Origin: Hyaloscypha bicolor E | Lineage: Eukaryota; Ascomycota; Leotiomycetes; Helotiales; Hyaloscyphaceae | Assembly (NCBI RefSeq): GCF_002865645.1 | Contig: NW_020194541.1 | Span: 537,181 to 601,180, forward strand | Direction: 5' to 3' | Length of the DNA stretch: 64,000 bases | Shown here: positions 47,403 through 58,992 of the stretch, in pieces | How positions within the stretch are numbered: the stretch's first letter is position 1 | How the letters are laid out: the number at the start of each line of letters is the position of its first letter | Translations under genes and position numbers: made by a program | The notes under the pieces: generated by a model | Told to the model about the DNA's origin: nothing | What the model saw: only the letters and a program-made list of their open reading frames with translations | The model's database searches: none

Positions 47403-48193
47403 TTAGAAGGGCTGTGCGGAATGTCAGCACTATTCGCAGCAGAATTGAAACAAAAGAAACTGCCTGTCCGCAATCCCGTGTTGCGAGCGGTTCTGCAAAG
47501 CAAGAGAAGAGAAGGCACTCGCCATCCCCTGCTCCCCCCAGCCCCTTCCTTTCCTCTTCTCGTTCTCCAGAACCAGTTCCTTGCCTCACCAATCCTACAA
47601 TTCCATCTCAAATCTCCTTCTCTCCTCATCACAAGGCCCAACTCGGACGCAAAGGAAGTCTGAACCCACATTATCACTAGCCGGAACCTCCTTCACATAA
47701 TACTGCCCAATGATCGGGATCTTCTGCCAGATATCCTTCCGTACGCGCGGGACGTCGGAGAAGAAGTAGACCGCGAAGAAGCCTGCGACGCCGCCGAAGC
47801 CGGCGAGTGTCATTCCCCTGTTACCACATCAGCATATGCCCATCCTACTCTCCCCCATTCAATTTATGATTTGTGCGTGTTTCGGCAGTGCGTGTGGAGG
47901 TGCAAGGAGACATACAGTCTGCTAGCACTCTTGAAGGTCCATCCGCGAAGATTGTTTTGCACCGTGTATCTGCATCCATCAGCTTCTTCCCATCTTCCCA
48001 CTTCGCCCTCTCTTATGTCACCATGAAAACTCACTTCGGACCGTAAGGACTCTTGTAAGTCTGATACTTGGGCTGGACCTTTGGTGGCAGGATGCCGGTT
48101 GAGGGGTGGAACTATCGTAGAGATCCAGTCAGTGACATTGAAGAGGGGAAAGAGGGAGCGCAAGCTGAGGGAGAGACGTACTTCGCCGGACAT
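47403..48193 (-). CDS. QCR10: Cytochrome bc1 complex subunit 10 (QCR10)
   Basis: Exon model (minus): 48,193-48,182 (MSGE), 48,111-48,035, 47,969-47,916, 47,817-47,670, 47,411-47,403; 99 aa, all phases consistent. The protein reads MSGE-FHPSTGILPPKVQPKYQ, then TYKSPYGPKYTVQ, RGWTFKSASRLGMTLAGF, a single membrane helix (GGVAGFFAVYFF), and SDVPRVRKDIWQKIPIIGQY ending PASDNPF. This is the small subunit of respiratory complex III, held in the mitochondrial inner membrane next to the Rieske protein, and it helps stabilise the complex. The conserved C-terminal proline-phenylalanine is supplied by a 9-nt last exon (CCC TTC TAA) after a 258-nt intron. Read without that intron the frame would add 22 unrelated residues. 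The first coding exon is only 12 nt. Housekeeping gene. Confidence 0.94.
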
Positions 48194-49603
48194 TGTATTG
48201 GGTTTGTGGGAAGAGGTGTTGTGGTGGCTCAATTGAGAGAGAGGGAGGTGAGGTGGTGCTGCGAATTGGATTTCGATGGGTCGGCGGCTGCCGGGATCGA
48301 GATGTTTGGAGGCTCAGAATTGATGGTCACGTGGTTTTATGGAAGTCAGTGAAAATTTGAATTCCAAGTTCAATCACATATTTTGTACTCATTATTAGGA
48401 TATCGCTGGCTTTAGAAGTGATATTCGATGGTCTAGTTCATCTTGCGCTATTGTGGGATAGTGAGAGAAGAGCGTCAAGCAGCAACTAATTGCTTCTTAA
48501 GCAAAAGACTAGGAGCCGCTCGCAATTGCGCTATAACAGAGCTACTATACTATTGTATAACTCTGCTCTATCTATTTAACAACTTTGCCTGTTTAGAGTT
48601 CACGTATCTAGGAATGGGAGAGTTCGACATTCTTCGGCCCACGTGACCAACATTACGGAAGGCTTCCTCCTCTTTGATAACCCGCGTCCCATCCCGCATC
48701 GCCTTATCACGATCAAAAGGACAACTCATGCATGTCCCGCATAGCTTCCCATCTCATTGGCCGCCTCAAATCGGGGCTGAGTCTGAATTTGCTTCTTTGA
48801 ACCACAATGACGGAGCTTGGAAGTAGGAGGGAGGCCTTCTCAAAGGCATCAGGCCACAAAACAAAGAACGGTTATCTGGTGTTCCTCCTCCTCGAATCCA
48901 TTCCCCCGACGGGCCAAGGCAAACGCCGTGCCTAGTAATAATGGCGCAGGCTGCTGCCCAAAATCCGGATTATTCCTCTCTCCGCATTTCCCTGCTTGCT
49001 TTGGATTTGCTCTCGTCTGATTGGCAGAGGGCCCCCATGTCCCCACTCCCAATCGTCCCGCATTATCTCATCAAGCGAGGTCCCGACGGAGCGACATCTG
49101 ACATCCCGAGTTCTGCCTCGCCTTGAACAACATCAAAAGCCTCCATTCCTCCTCCGTCACCCCACTTAGACTCTTCAACTACGCACTCCACGCCCTCTCC
49201 CCTCCACACCAACTGCTGCCACCTCTCATCTTCTTCAACCTGGGTGACCTGAGCAGAAGGATCGCACTGCAGCAGAATTGACGAGTCAACGGTTTTCGAT
49301 TACATGCACGCCGATTAGATACACCGAACATACCAGCGGACGACGCCTCTCGAGCGGGGAACTCTCTCTTCGACTGGCTGGTTGTGAGTAGCCATACTCG
49401 GCCGGCAGAGCAGAGCCTTCAAAGTCCTGCCTCTCACTCGCACCGCGGGTCAAACCGACCCGTTCGTTCGCCTTGTCCCAATATCCTATCTTCTCACATC
49501 CGGATCCACCCCGCAATCCGAGCTCTCCGCGAATTCCTTTCCCATCGCTGTCCATATTTCCTCTCCTTCCTCTCCTCCTGAAGACTGGAGGATAGAGAGA
49601 CTC
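48194..49603. other. Intergenic, divergent promoters of QCR10 and the gene at 49,604
   Basis: No coding frame with protein-like content. The sequence is C/T-rich from about 48,640, as in leaders of fungal genes. The interval should contain the promoter of QCR10 (minus) and the promoter and leader of the plus-strand gene. Confidence 0.4.
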
Positions 49604-50098
49604 ATGAACAACACAATGTCAACCCAACGCCCCTTCTTCGCCAACGTCCTCGCCGCCTTCCGGGCACACAACGCCATACAACAAGGCAAAGCGACACCCT
49701 CTCCCTCCTCCCCCTCACAACACCAAACACACACTACTTCACCATCACAACCACGGTCCATAACGACATCCACAAAACCTTCCAGTGCCACCACGACGGC
49801 ACTATCTGCGTTACATTCCCCACGCACACATTCCACGTCGCCGTTAAGTCGATCGCCTGGCCCTTCGAATTCACCTGGCACGGCAGGAGAGGGCATGCAA
49901 AATGGACGGTATATTCCGAAGAGCAGAGGACGGAGGGGGAGTGATTCCAGTTCGGAAGGGTTCAAAGATGTGTTGGGCACAGAGAAGTGGTATATTGGTG
50001 GGCGGACAGCGACGGGTGAGGAAAGGTATTTTAAGCTGGGTGTTGTGAGGAGGAACACGAGTAGGGATAGGCTGAGTTTGGATCGGTTGAGTCTGTGA
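49604..50098 (+). CDS. Small conserved-looking basic protein of unknown function
   Basis: Intronless, 164 aa, ATG at 49,604 (a second in-frame ATG lies four codons on). The N-terminus MNNTMSTQRPFFANVLAAFR is followed by a long Ser/Thr/Pro-rich low-complexity part (about 32-100). A compact C-terminal block is rich in charged and aromatic residues (GFKDVLGTEKWYIGGRTATG, EERYFKLGVVRR), ending in a duplicated DRLSL. There is no signal peptide, membrane segment or known catalytic motif. The contrast between low-complexity centre and ordered ends, and codon use like neighbouring genes, support a real gene. I cannot name a family. The DRLSL and RRGSDSSS motifs look like phosphorylation sites. Confidence 0.7.
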   Translation: MNNTMSTQRPFFANVLAAFRAHNAIQQGKATPSPSSPSQHQTHTTSPSQPRSITTSTKPSSATTTALSALHSPRTHSTSPLSRSPGPSNSPGTAGEGMQNGRYIPKSRGRRGSDSSSEGFKDVLGTEKWYIGGRTATGEERYFKLGVVRRNTSRDRLSLDRLSL

Positions 50099-53000
50099 GC
50101 TTTGCGAAATTCTGAACCGGCGGATGCGTGGAGTGGGCACGGAAATGAGCATGGTTTATGATTGATGAAATAGGATGTTGTGCATATATGGACGGGAACG
50201 GGAATCACATGATGGATATTTACAAGATGGCTTGGTGATGCTATGCATCTGGCGCTCTGGAATCGGCGTTTTGGATCTCAGGTTATGTATTTGGGTGGGA
50301 TGGACATTTACATATACAGCTCATGCTCGTCAGTACAGACGGCAATAAAAGCGCTTTGCATACAGCAGAAACTCCCTTCAAGCAATATTTAAGTCCCTTT
50401 TTACGTTCTCTTTTCCATCCACATGAAGGATTTGAGGGGAAGGATGGAGAGATGGACCTTCATTGTGCTTAGGCTTGGTTTGGAAGGCTTGGCCATGCTA
50501 ATACAGAAGGTATAAAAGACCCCTCACGCGTAGCTTCTTCCAGTTCATCGTCCGAGATGACGCAGTCGAGGAACTAGTTGGGTGAAGGGGGGGAAGAGGC
50601 AGCAGCTCTTCGAGTTCTCACAAAGACTGTCCTCAACTTCAAAGAACATTCTACGTTAAAAGTATGTTGGTGAGGGTGCTCCTTTTGCTTAAAAACAATA
50701 TCAGACGATTGTGAGCTGGGGTTTTGGCAACGAGCCGAAAATCGACAATAGACGAATCGTGACAGCGAAAGTTCGGACGGCAGGACTGGTTTGAAAGTTG
50801 AAACCCGAGCTTCGAACCCTTTGTGCGATCGGAGCTCGGCGGCAGCGGGCCTTTCCCGGTGTCTTGCTCTTCAGTTGGGTGAGGTGACGATTCGAGCCTC
50901 TGGTGTTGCCGGAGCCCAGATCAGAAGCTTGCGAAAGTAGTGGAACTCCTACAGAGAACCGTCGAGAGAAGTCGGCTGACTTTGTTCCCTTATATAGAGA
51001 CGATCAAATTTATGTTTACGTGCGCTGACGTAGCCGCAGGGTTCGATAGCATTGAATTGATCCAAGACGACGTCCCACTTCTCGCCCTGTGTGAAGAGGA
51101 TAAAGAGGAGCATTTACAGACTTCAAGACAGGTGCATCGGATTTTAGTATCCGTGTTCATTACTCTACGTAGCTTGATTCTGAAGCCTCTTAATGATTCT
51201 AGGACGTATCGACCATTGCATTTCCTCCCCCCTTTTGCTGTCAAGCACTTGTTTGTTGCCAGTTCGAATTTCGTTATCAATATGGACAGCTCATTCACTT
51301 GTCTAGAGAGACATCGACTCTACAGCCGGCGCATCTCACAGACTCCAAATCGTAAATACGTCTCTCTCCGGCAATAGCAGATACCGACGCTCAAGGTAGC
51401 AAATCGAAAAATCTTATCTTGTTCCCATATTTCTTGCGATCAGCAACTGCTCGAGGTGGCATAGGTCGGAAAGCATATCAGTCACCCGATTCATTTTATA
51501 CTCCTTCTCATTCCTATCTGTCCTTCATTCTATCCTTCCATGGAAGCTATCCCGAGAAACCAATGGGCGAGAAACCTCGGTGTTCTTGCCATGTTACAAT
51601 GCAGTTAGAGCTAGGGGAAGACTACCAAAACAGCCCTCGGACGCCAGCCGAACAGAAGTCGGAGCCCTCCTTGTCCCCCCCTTACAGACCACCGCCGGAG
51701 TTTATAATGGGAAAGCCTCGCGCCCTTGATCTGCGCTTCATCTACAAACAAAGAAGAGGCTGGGCACATGGAATCTGCAGCAAAACAGAAGTCAGCTGTC
51801 TGGTATTTATGTCCACAGCTGCTGTATCCCGTCCGTTTGGATTCTCTCCAGATTCTGCCTCTTCATGCCAGTTTGGTGGCATGCTGACTGTCCATGTGTT
51901 GCAGTCGTCAAATACATGGCTGTGGTCAAGCTACATTTCACTGTCACTATCTCCTCTTGGGGTGAAATTTCCGAGGCCCCAAATGCTGCCCACGGTCTAG
52001 CATCTCCAGAATATGCAACTACGCTGTGCCATCCGACGAAGAAATGAGTTTTGACAAAGCTAAAGAACTCCTTTGCGGCATGTTGTTGAATGGTGGTCTT
52101 AAATCAGTTTCTGCTGATATTCAAAAGTTGTATATCAACCAATGTCGGAAACAGGACTTTAACAAGGTAATGGGTTCGCCATGTGAGGGAGTGGAAGAAG
52201 ACTCAAGTGTGGTGGTAGATGATTTACTGTTTGGTTACACAAAACTTGAAAGATTGAAGGTAGAAAGGATGGCAGATGGACGACTTGTGATGGTGATGAG
52301 GTTACCGGCGGCGAGGTAGGCAGAAATGAGATGGGCAACAGTGAGGTGTGCGGCAGTGAAGTACTGGCGGTGATGAAGTTGGAGGCAATGACATGTCACG
52401 ATGGAAGTGACTCGAGGTGGCAGGAGGGAATGGTCATTGTGAAGAGTGTCTATCCACGATGCGCAGTATAGAGCTTCAGTCCTCTCCATTTTCAATTTAA
52501 CAACCCCGTGAAATCGCGATTACGACGTTCTCACGACGTCGAAGAGTGGTCTGTTAGCTTCCCCATCTGGGTACTGACGCCTAACACCAACGCGAAGGTC
52601 AGACCATGTTAAGCACCCTGCCGACGACATGTTAGCAAACGCATTGGAATAATCCTTACCTTGAAAATACCCATCACCACTACAGCAGAGAAGAGCCTCT
52701 ACCAGCTGGGGAGACACGAGCGCAGAGCTTCTCGACCGTCCACAATTGGATCGTGCCGGGGCCCCCTTTCCAACCGTCCACAATCGGATCGTGTTGGTCA
52801 GGCGCTGCCCACCCTCCCTCGATTTGACTCATGCCCCACCCACTCGATTTGACTGGCAGAGGACTCTACTCCACTGGTTGTTGCAGTGAGTCCACCCCTG
52901 ATGCCCATGAAACGACAAGAGGGAGGATGCGGAAGCGCAGGAAATAAGGGGCGAAGACTGGAAAGAAAAATAATGGAGAACGGGGGAGAGAGTGTTCGGG

Positions 53001-55364
53001 AAAGAGAAAGTGCGATGCGCGTCAATGAGGAGCTGACTTGGAAGATAAGGAGGGAGAGCGCGGAACGGAGGGAAGGGGCTTCTTTAAGACTCCTGTGTGC
53101 GCTAATTGTCCCTAGCTTCGTGTAAGAGAGCTCGAAGAATTCGAAAGATTTTTTTCTCTTGTGAGTCATGGTATAGACGTTCCCGTAGTTAAGAGGAGGA
53201 GGCTCACGATAGTTCTGAGCCCGCCCCCTTTAGTGGATCTCGCTTAGCGAGCTGACCCCTGCAAGCGTGAAGATATAAGTGCTGGTGAACTTTGTTCTAC
53301 CTTCTCTGGGGAACAAGTTAGGAAGACAGCCGGGCCGAGCAGAAGATGGACAATTTCGTGCACCGGATTCCATTAAGAGTGGATGACTTCAAGCGTCCCT
53401 GCTCCAATGATCCTCCATCGTGAGATTGCGGGCGCGATGTGATAAGGAGTGAACTCGAGCTCTTGCATCCCTGCCAAAAAGGCTTGCATCCATGGACTAG
53501 AGGAACTCTTCCTCTTTCAACCGTGGATTGTCTTGAGAAGTGAGGCAGACCTCCATGACGAACAGATTTGAAGCGATGAGGTCGAGTCTTGGGAACAGCA
53601 ACGTTGGAGTCTTGGAGAGGTAGATCTGAGAAGACTGAGAACAGAAATATATTTCAAGGAAAAGTGAGATTAGTCATTACGAACAAGGGAGGAATGGCCG
53701 TATATATAGACTCTCTTGAAGCTAGTTGGGTGCTAGGGTAGTGATGTAATGAAATACCGACTGCATCATCCGTCGCTCCCGCGCTTCTAATCACTGGTGA
53801 TAACGACGCAACGAAAAATCCCCCAAGGCGAGCAGTGAGATCAAAGAATGGAACCAAGCATTTGAGGTAGCGCTGGTCGTCCACTAGGAAACGTCATGGC
53901 CCGGGGCGATCCTTGGTTTCCTTAGTGGAGACCCGGCGCTGCACTAAAAGAACCCGGACCCGGAGAACTCTCAGCCCTATACCAGTACATCACAACATTG
54001 TTGAAATTTGATGGTAAAGGGCCTGATGCGCGCTGACATTGAATAGAGTAGAGATGGAGATTTTAAGATGCATCCCAGCCCTCCATTACTTTAAGGTGCC
54101 AGCCAGCCTTTGATATCCTGCACCTGACCTTTCACAAAAGTTCAGCTTGAATTAGCCTTCCACAAATGCATTTGGTTCCTCATGCGATACACAAGACTGA
54201 GGTTTTATGGAAGTTCAAAATCAATTGCTGTCCAATGGAACCGAATTAAACTTTGGGAGAGGGTTCTTTGCATTGTGACATGAGCTTGAATCTAGTCACG
54301 TGAAGTTTAACCTCCCACCAAACTTAGGATATCCATCTTGAAGAAGATGCTCGCTTCTGCTTGCCATGACTCTTTCAGCGAAAGTAAGCATAAGGGGTCC
54401 CAGAAGAGAGCCTCTCAGAAGGAAAATTGTAACATGAATTGCAAGGAAATGGTCAACAATTTTTCACGTGACAGAACTCGAAACGAAGGGGAAAGAACAT
54501 ATCAAGACGACTTGAGAGCTTTACAGTTAAAGCTGCGAGTTTCTGGCATGATAACAATTGGCAATTTGATAATACTATATAAGCAGCGACACCACGAAAG
54601 AACTGCGGTATGAGCTGTGGGCTTTTCGTTCTCCAAAATATGTGGGTTATCGCTAGCTGAGGACGCCTTTCCATCAAAATAGATTTTCCGTAGGGGGGCC
54701 TTGGAAGGAAATGACAATTTTTGATTCTAGTCAATGGCCTGAATACCTCCCCATTCCGGGAGTGGTGTGTTCTTTTCTGCCTTCAACCGACACGATACAC
54801 AGCAGTGCATTTCCAGTTTTTCCTGGCAATTCACTTGAGATGACGTATCAAAACTAACAACCATACGACAAAATCAACTATTCCATTGCCGGCACAAGGG
54901 ACACTCTGTACTCAAAGGGAAAGAAGGGACAGCAATTACAATTGCAAGGTATCATCACAGGACACTGGCACTTTCTTATACTAAAGGTTCGGCGCTTACT
55001 GTTAATGTAACTTTAAATTCACGCAGTGACGCCGCGGCTGCGGAGGGGATGAGATATGAGCGGAGTTTTGGGTTAAAGGGAAATATTTGATAATAATGAA
55101 TATAGCTCAGCATCCAGTAGGGAACCATTGCTTGACTCCGTCATTATAGTCATTTGCATCGTGAGTTTACAAACCAGTGGGGCCACAATTTCGAACTGTA
55201 CTCTCAGTTGAAGTGATTTCATCCAAAGATCGTTTTCCACCCCATATCATCCCTGACATCCACAAAGAAAACCCCCTAGCCCAAGTCTGCCCATACCCAA
55301 GTCCCCTTGACTAGCATCGAAGTTGTTAACAACTGAAAACAGGCGTTCAACTTGCTGTAGCTCC
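50099..55364. other. 5.3 kb without a gene I can support
   Basis: Normal-composition DNA. Long open frames exist (plus 51,419-52,000, 193 codons; plus 50,940-51,377; plus 52,047-52,319 beginning MSFDKAKELLCGMLLNGGLK), but none shows a domain, signal peptide or reliable exon structure. Around 52,735-52,850 two short direct repeats occur: ACCGTCCACAATxGGATCGT twice and CTCGATTTGACT twice. Around 52,315-52,400 irregular GGCA.TGA words repeat. No RNA gene or transposon end found. It may hold lncRNA or regulatory DNA. Confidence 0.4.
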
Positions 55365-57002
55365 TCAAAAGATGTATAGAACCGCTGCATCAGCAGCATT
55401 CGCGCTCTGACACGCCTCTTTCTTGCCGTTCGGAGTGAGGTCGGTGTCGCTGAACCACACATAGTTATTTGTTACGGCGCTCTTGAGCCTGAAATACCCA
55501 GTCTTGTGCCACGCATCACCCCCAAAGTTGCCCGAAGGCTCGACAACAAAGTTGTTGCCATCGTCTGGGTCATTGCGCACTGCGTAGACATTCAGTTTTC
55601 CACTGGGGGTCTTGACATTTGCATCGGCATGCAACCACGATCCGTAGGCTTGATTTTTGAATTTGTACGTTGAAGGTTTTGCCGGGGTAACGCTCCAATA
55701 GTCTGCTGGGACAGCGGTGCCTTGGTAATGGGTGACTTCTTGAGGACCCGTTGGCGGACCATTGGGAGGAATAAACTCGGTGTTGCTAACATGGAAGCAT
55801 TCGCCGACAGCGCGGGTCAGAAACATAGTTGGGCTTGGGGGAAACTCGCCGATGAGTTGGAACGCACCGGATCTGACAAGTTTGATTTGGTTTCTGACAA
55901 TGTTGATGTCTCCCGTTGGAGCCACGCCGGCGGTGTTTAGCAAGGCTTCCATACGGTCTATGTAGGGCTTCAAGACAGTGTCGTGGTTGGTCTTGCTGAA
56001 GATTGTGCTTGCAAAGTTCCGGATCGCTGAGAAAAGATTTGCTTTGCCTCCAGCGTCGGCGCGTATAAGCCGAGCAAGAATTGCTTTTCCGCCGATCTCA
56101 AAATTGCGTCCTTCTTGAAGAATCTGGTCGATACCGCAGGGGATGAACTTCAACTTGACATTGGAGACGTTTGGATTTGCAACTGCCACCACATCATTGT
56201 AGACATAGGTGTTGTTCACGTTGATTGTGAACCCATCCCAGTGCTTCAACAAGGTTTCCATGGCAAAAAGCTTCACGAACTGATCGTAATCGACGACTTG
56301 CTTTGCGGCTGCCAGGCCTCCAGTGGCCATTTGCGTGGCCGCCAATGTGAGATCTTTTTCGTCTGGAACCAAGCCCGATTCGAAACTGATCTTACCCGAT
56401 GCAACTATGGCTGGGTCGATGTCTTCCCCGACTTCCAGTTCGTAGAGATTGCCTTTGTCGTTGCCAGCGAACAAATTCTTCAAAAACTGTTTCTTGTACG
56501 GCTCGAGGTTGACAAAAACACCCAGGCTGGCGCCATTGACAATGACTTTTGCAAAATTGCATCTTGCGTACGGGAGTCCTGCTTGCCGGAAAATCTCGTA
56601 GCCAAGTGGCTGCCGGACGTAAGCTGGGTCCTGCGAGGAATTGTTCAGCGTCAAAGTCTTTGTTCCGATAAGTTTTTCAGCAGCGTCCTCGTTCGCCTTG
56701 ACAGTGCGAGCGAAGTCGAGACGAAATGATGGTTTGGTAGTGCTAAAAGATCCGCAGTATGACTTCTTAATTATACCAACATCTGCGAAGGTGCCTGATT
56801 GAGGGAATTTCGTTCCGGATACTGTGACTGACGTAGCCTTGAACCAGTCATAGCGGTCTCCAATATAGCCAAAATTGCACCTGCCGCCACGCGGCTCTGC
56901 ATGCATCAAGGCTTGCCAGTCTTGCGCCGGCATCGTGAGGTTGATGGTGACGAGATTGTCGATCCCATAGAAACTGTTGAGAAGATCCTGTGGTTTGCTC
57001 AT
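55365..57002 (-). CDS. CotH-family (spore-coat-kinase-like) protein with C-terminal beta-trefoil-like part
   Basis: Intronless, 545 aa, ATG at 57,002. Residues about 15-390 match the CotH layout: N-terminal strand (NLVTINLTMPAQDWQAL), KPSFRLDFAR, LTLNNSSQDPAYVRQPLGYE, FRQAGLPYARCNFAKVIVNG, VFVNLEPYKKQFLKNLF, then LLKHWDGFTINVNNTYVYND and LKFIPCGIDQILQEG. In bacterial CotH these last two blocks carry the metal- and ATP-site acids; here an aspartate is kept in each (WDGF, GIDQ), while the usual PWDFD is CGID. The C-terminal 130 residues (SWLHADANVKTPSGKLNVYA, NNFVVEPSG) look like a ricin/fascin-type beta-trefoil. No signal peptide is seen, so it is probably cytosolic. CotH proteins phosphorylate coat proteins in bacteria. 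Activity here is unknown. The absence of introns and the bacterial-type family make horizontal transfer a possibility. Confidence 0.85.
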   Translation of the reverse strand: MSKPQDLLNSFYGIDNLVTINLTMPAQDWQALMHAEPRGGRCNFGYIGDRYDWFKATSVTVSGTKFPQSGTFADVGIIKKSYCGSFSTTKPSFRLDFARTVKANEDAAEKLIGTKTLTLNNSSQDPAYVRQPLGYEIFRQAGLPYARCNFAKVIVNGASLGVFVNLEPYKKQFLKNLFAGNDKGNLYELEVGEDIDPAIVASGKISFESGLVPDEKDLTLAATQMATGGLAAAKQVVDYDQFVKLFAMETLLKHWDGFTINVNNTYVYNDVVAVANPNVSNVKLKFIPCGIDQILQEGRNFEIGGKAILARLIRADAGGKANLFSAIRNFASTIFSKTNHDTVLKPYIDRMEALLNTAGVAPTGDINIVRNQIKLVRSGAFQLIGEFPPSPTMFLTRAVGECFHVSNTEFIPPNGPPTGPQEVTHYQGTAVPADYWSVTPAKPSTYKFKNQAYGSWLHADANVKTPSGKLNVYAVRNDPDDGNNFVVEPSGNFGGDAWHKTGYFRLKSAVTNNYVWFSDTDLTPNGKKEACQSANAADAAVLYIF

Positions 57003-58059
57003 CGTGAAGGTTGTATGATTGTTGTTTTAGAGATGTGTTGATGATTGTTCTTTGAAGTTTGAAGAGGATGTCATCCTTCGATCCGGCTGCCAGAGGAGGG
57101 CGAGCATTATATCTTGCAGGCTGAGGCATCGTGTGGTAGTACGGCATGGATCCTACCACACAGCGCACGCAAAGTCATGCCACAAAGACACGCGACCACT
57201 TGCTCCTTAGGGATGCTGGACGTAATGGAGTTTTCCGTTAAGTCAAGTTGTAAGCATCCAGTGAGCCTAGCCAATACTTAGTCTCAGATTAGTTGTCCAC
57301 ATAACAAAATGAGGATGCAAGCCAAGACAACACGGCAGAATTATGCACAATCCAGCAAATCAGGAGTTAAATAGAATGACAAGAGGCACACGACCAAAAG
57401 AACAGCTGAAAGCTGAAAAGCCACAGGAATGCGGGACCACTCGGGGTATGTTTTCTTCTCAAATGCGGGGAGTCTGATGCAGGTTGGCTTCGCCCCAGAA
57501 TGTTTCTCAGCAGATCGGCCATCAATCTCTCGATCGTGAGGGGGCCTAGAATCCACGCAAATGGTCCAGATATCAGCTATCTCTGGGGGAATAATTAGGG
57601 ATAAATTGACGAATTGGGCTGCTTTCAACGTTGCCGAAACTTACTGAGATGATAGGTGTTGCCATTGATGATGCACAGCAAGTGACTCAATGCATGCCTG
57701 GGTTAAGCTCAGTCCTGCTTACACTTAGCCCAAGACTGCTTACCCGCCCTCGGCTCGTGCCAATGTATGTAGCTGCTACTAATATTTGCAGACAAAAATG
57801 GAGCCGGCGAGTTTGCGAGTAGAGTCTAACTTTTCCAAGTAGAAATGAACCATGCACCCAGCCAGCAATTGACACACGAAACGAGATTGTAGATTATATG
57901 AAATGCATAAATAAAATCTAGCAGAAGAAATTTTTTCCTGTTGTCATTTATATCCTTCGCTGTAACTTTCTCAGCCTGTCGTACTCAAAATATGCCTGAG
58001 AGAATTGCGGCAGCAAGCAGCCGCCTCACCTGCTACGAAATACATTTCCCAGCTGGACT
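57003..58059. other. Promoter of the CotH-family gene and intergenic DNA
   Basis: The first few hundred bases are the 5' region of the CotH gene. A minus frame at 57,341-57,628 ends in a hydrophobic helix (AFQLSAVLLVVCLLSFYL), and an ATG stretch (MATPIIS, then a GTAAGT donor at about 57,648) lies upstream of it, but no intron of workable length joins them. I leave it uncalled. Confidence 0.35.
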
Positions 58060-58652
58060 GACGACGAATTGCAATGTAAACAATAGATATAACAGAACTG
58101 ACCGCCATTGCCACCAATGTTGGTCAACATATCCAATATCTTTGCTGGCTTAGCCATCCATTTCAGACCTACAATATCATTGGCGGAGCATATCCTGGGA
58201 GCACATTAATACGATTCTCGGGATCTTGCATTTGCCCAAACGGCCAGATGAAGTCGATTATACCATGATGCAGATAAAAGACTGGGTCACCTGGTGGAGA
58301 AAGAAGTCCTGTTTGGAAGAATATAAGTGGTCGACTTGGAAGACAGTCTCCCCCCATACTGGAATCGTTTCCATTGAAGAGCGGTGAATTGATCGGGTCC
58401 TCAGCGGTACGGCCACATTTCCAGTGCTAATTCCCGATGTTAGGAAATATGGTTTGGAGTTCACAATAGTTCTAAACTTACAGGTTGGTAGGCAGTATAC
58501 CCGCACTCTTCACGGAGAGCCTTTTTATAAGCCCAGATGAACAACCGGTGATCTGGAAACAGATGCGACTTTGCACATGGACGTAAGCATTGACTATCTC
58601 GAAGCATCGACTTAACCTGCGGTTGAACGAAGTTCCCGAGCCATCGTCTCAT
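58060..58652 (-). pseudogene. Tyrosinase (type 3 copper oxidase) pseudogene
   Basis: Minus-strand remains in the correct order. From 58,652 comes a CuA-side piece (PDHRLFIWAYKKALREECGY, with the histidine before RLF kept), then TAYQP with a GTAAGT donor. Next is SPLFNGNDSSMGGDCLPSRP and the CuB-side piece PPGDPVFYLHHGIIDFIWPF GQMQDP with its HH pair; finally, after a one-base shift at about 58,180, NDIVGLKWMAKPAKILDML and FCYIYC. Functional tyrosinases have several hundred residues between start and CuA and between CuA and CuB. Here the N-terminal copper ligands and much of the middle are missing. Deletion plus frameshift indicate a dead gene. Intact enzymes oxidise phenols for melanin or related pigments. 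Confidence 0.8.
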
Positions 58653-58829
58653 GCATTGTTACGAAACTATCGAAACGATTTAAAGCATTTGGATACATAT
58701 CTCTTGGCGATCTAGGGGGCTTGGACTGGAGACAGACTATTGCTTTAGTGCATTCCTTTCTTTGCACTTCGGGAAGATCACTCCTTCACAGAGAGTTAGC
58801 CCGAGTCCATTTCTAGTTTTTCTCGTAAC

Positions 58830-58992
58830 CAGTGTGTCAAATGATTAGATTAGATTAGATTAGATTAATGGGCATTGATCTAATCTAATCGAAGGATTTT
58901 GTCATTAATCATATTCTAATCATAATCTAATCACACTAATCAATCAATCAATTGATTAATTTGATTAACGTGATTAATCCTTTGACACACTG
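58830..58992. mobile_element. Non-autonomous hAT-like element, 163 bp
   Basis: Ends CAGTGTGTCAAATGATTAG and CCTTTGACACACTG are inverted repeats. The 8-bp flanks CTCGTAAC (58,822-58,829) and CTCATAAT (58,993-59,000) match apart from two RIP-type changes. The interior is almost only GATTA/TAATC repeats. Same family as 27,978-28,739 and 19,632-19,781. No frame. Confidence 0.8.

Noticed and set aside
50940..51377. 145-codon open frame on the plus strand
   Set aside because: Opens with GTG, no recognisable motif, and overlaps an equally plausible frame on the other strand.
51419..52000. 193-codon open frame on the plus strand
   Set aside because: No usable ATG near the start (opens with TTG), no domain, signal or intron logic, and composition typical of non-coding DNA here.
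57341..57628. Minus frame with a hydrophobic C-terminal helix
   Set aside because: No start codon in frame, and the only nearby donor would give an intron of about 28 nt, too short.
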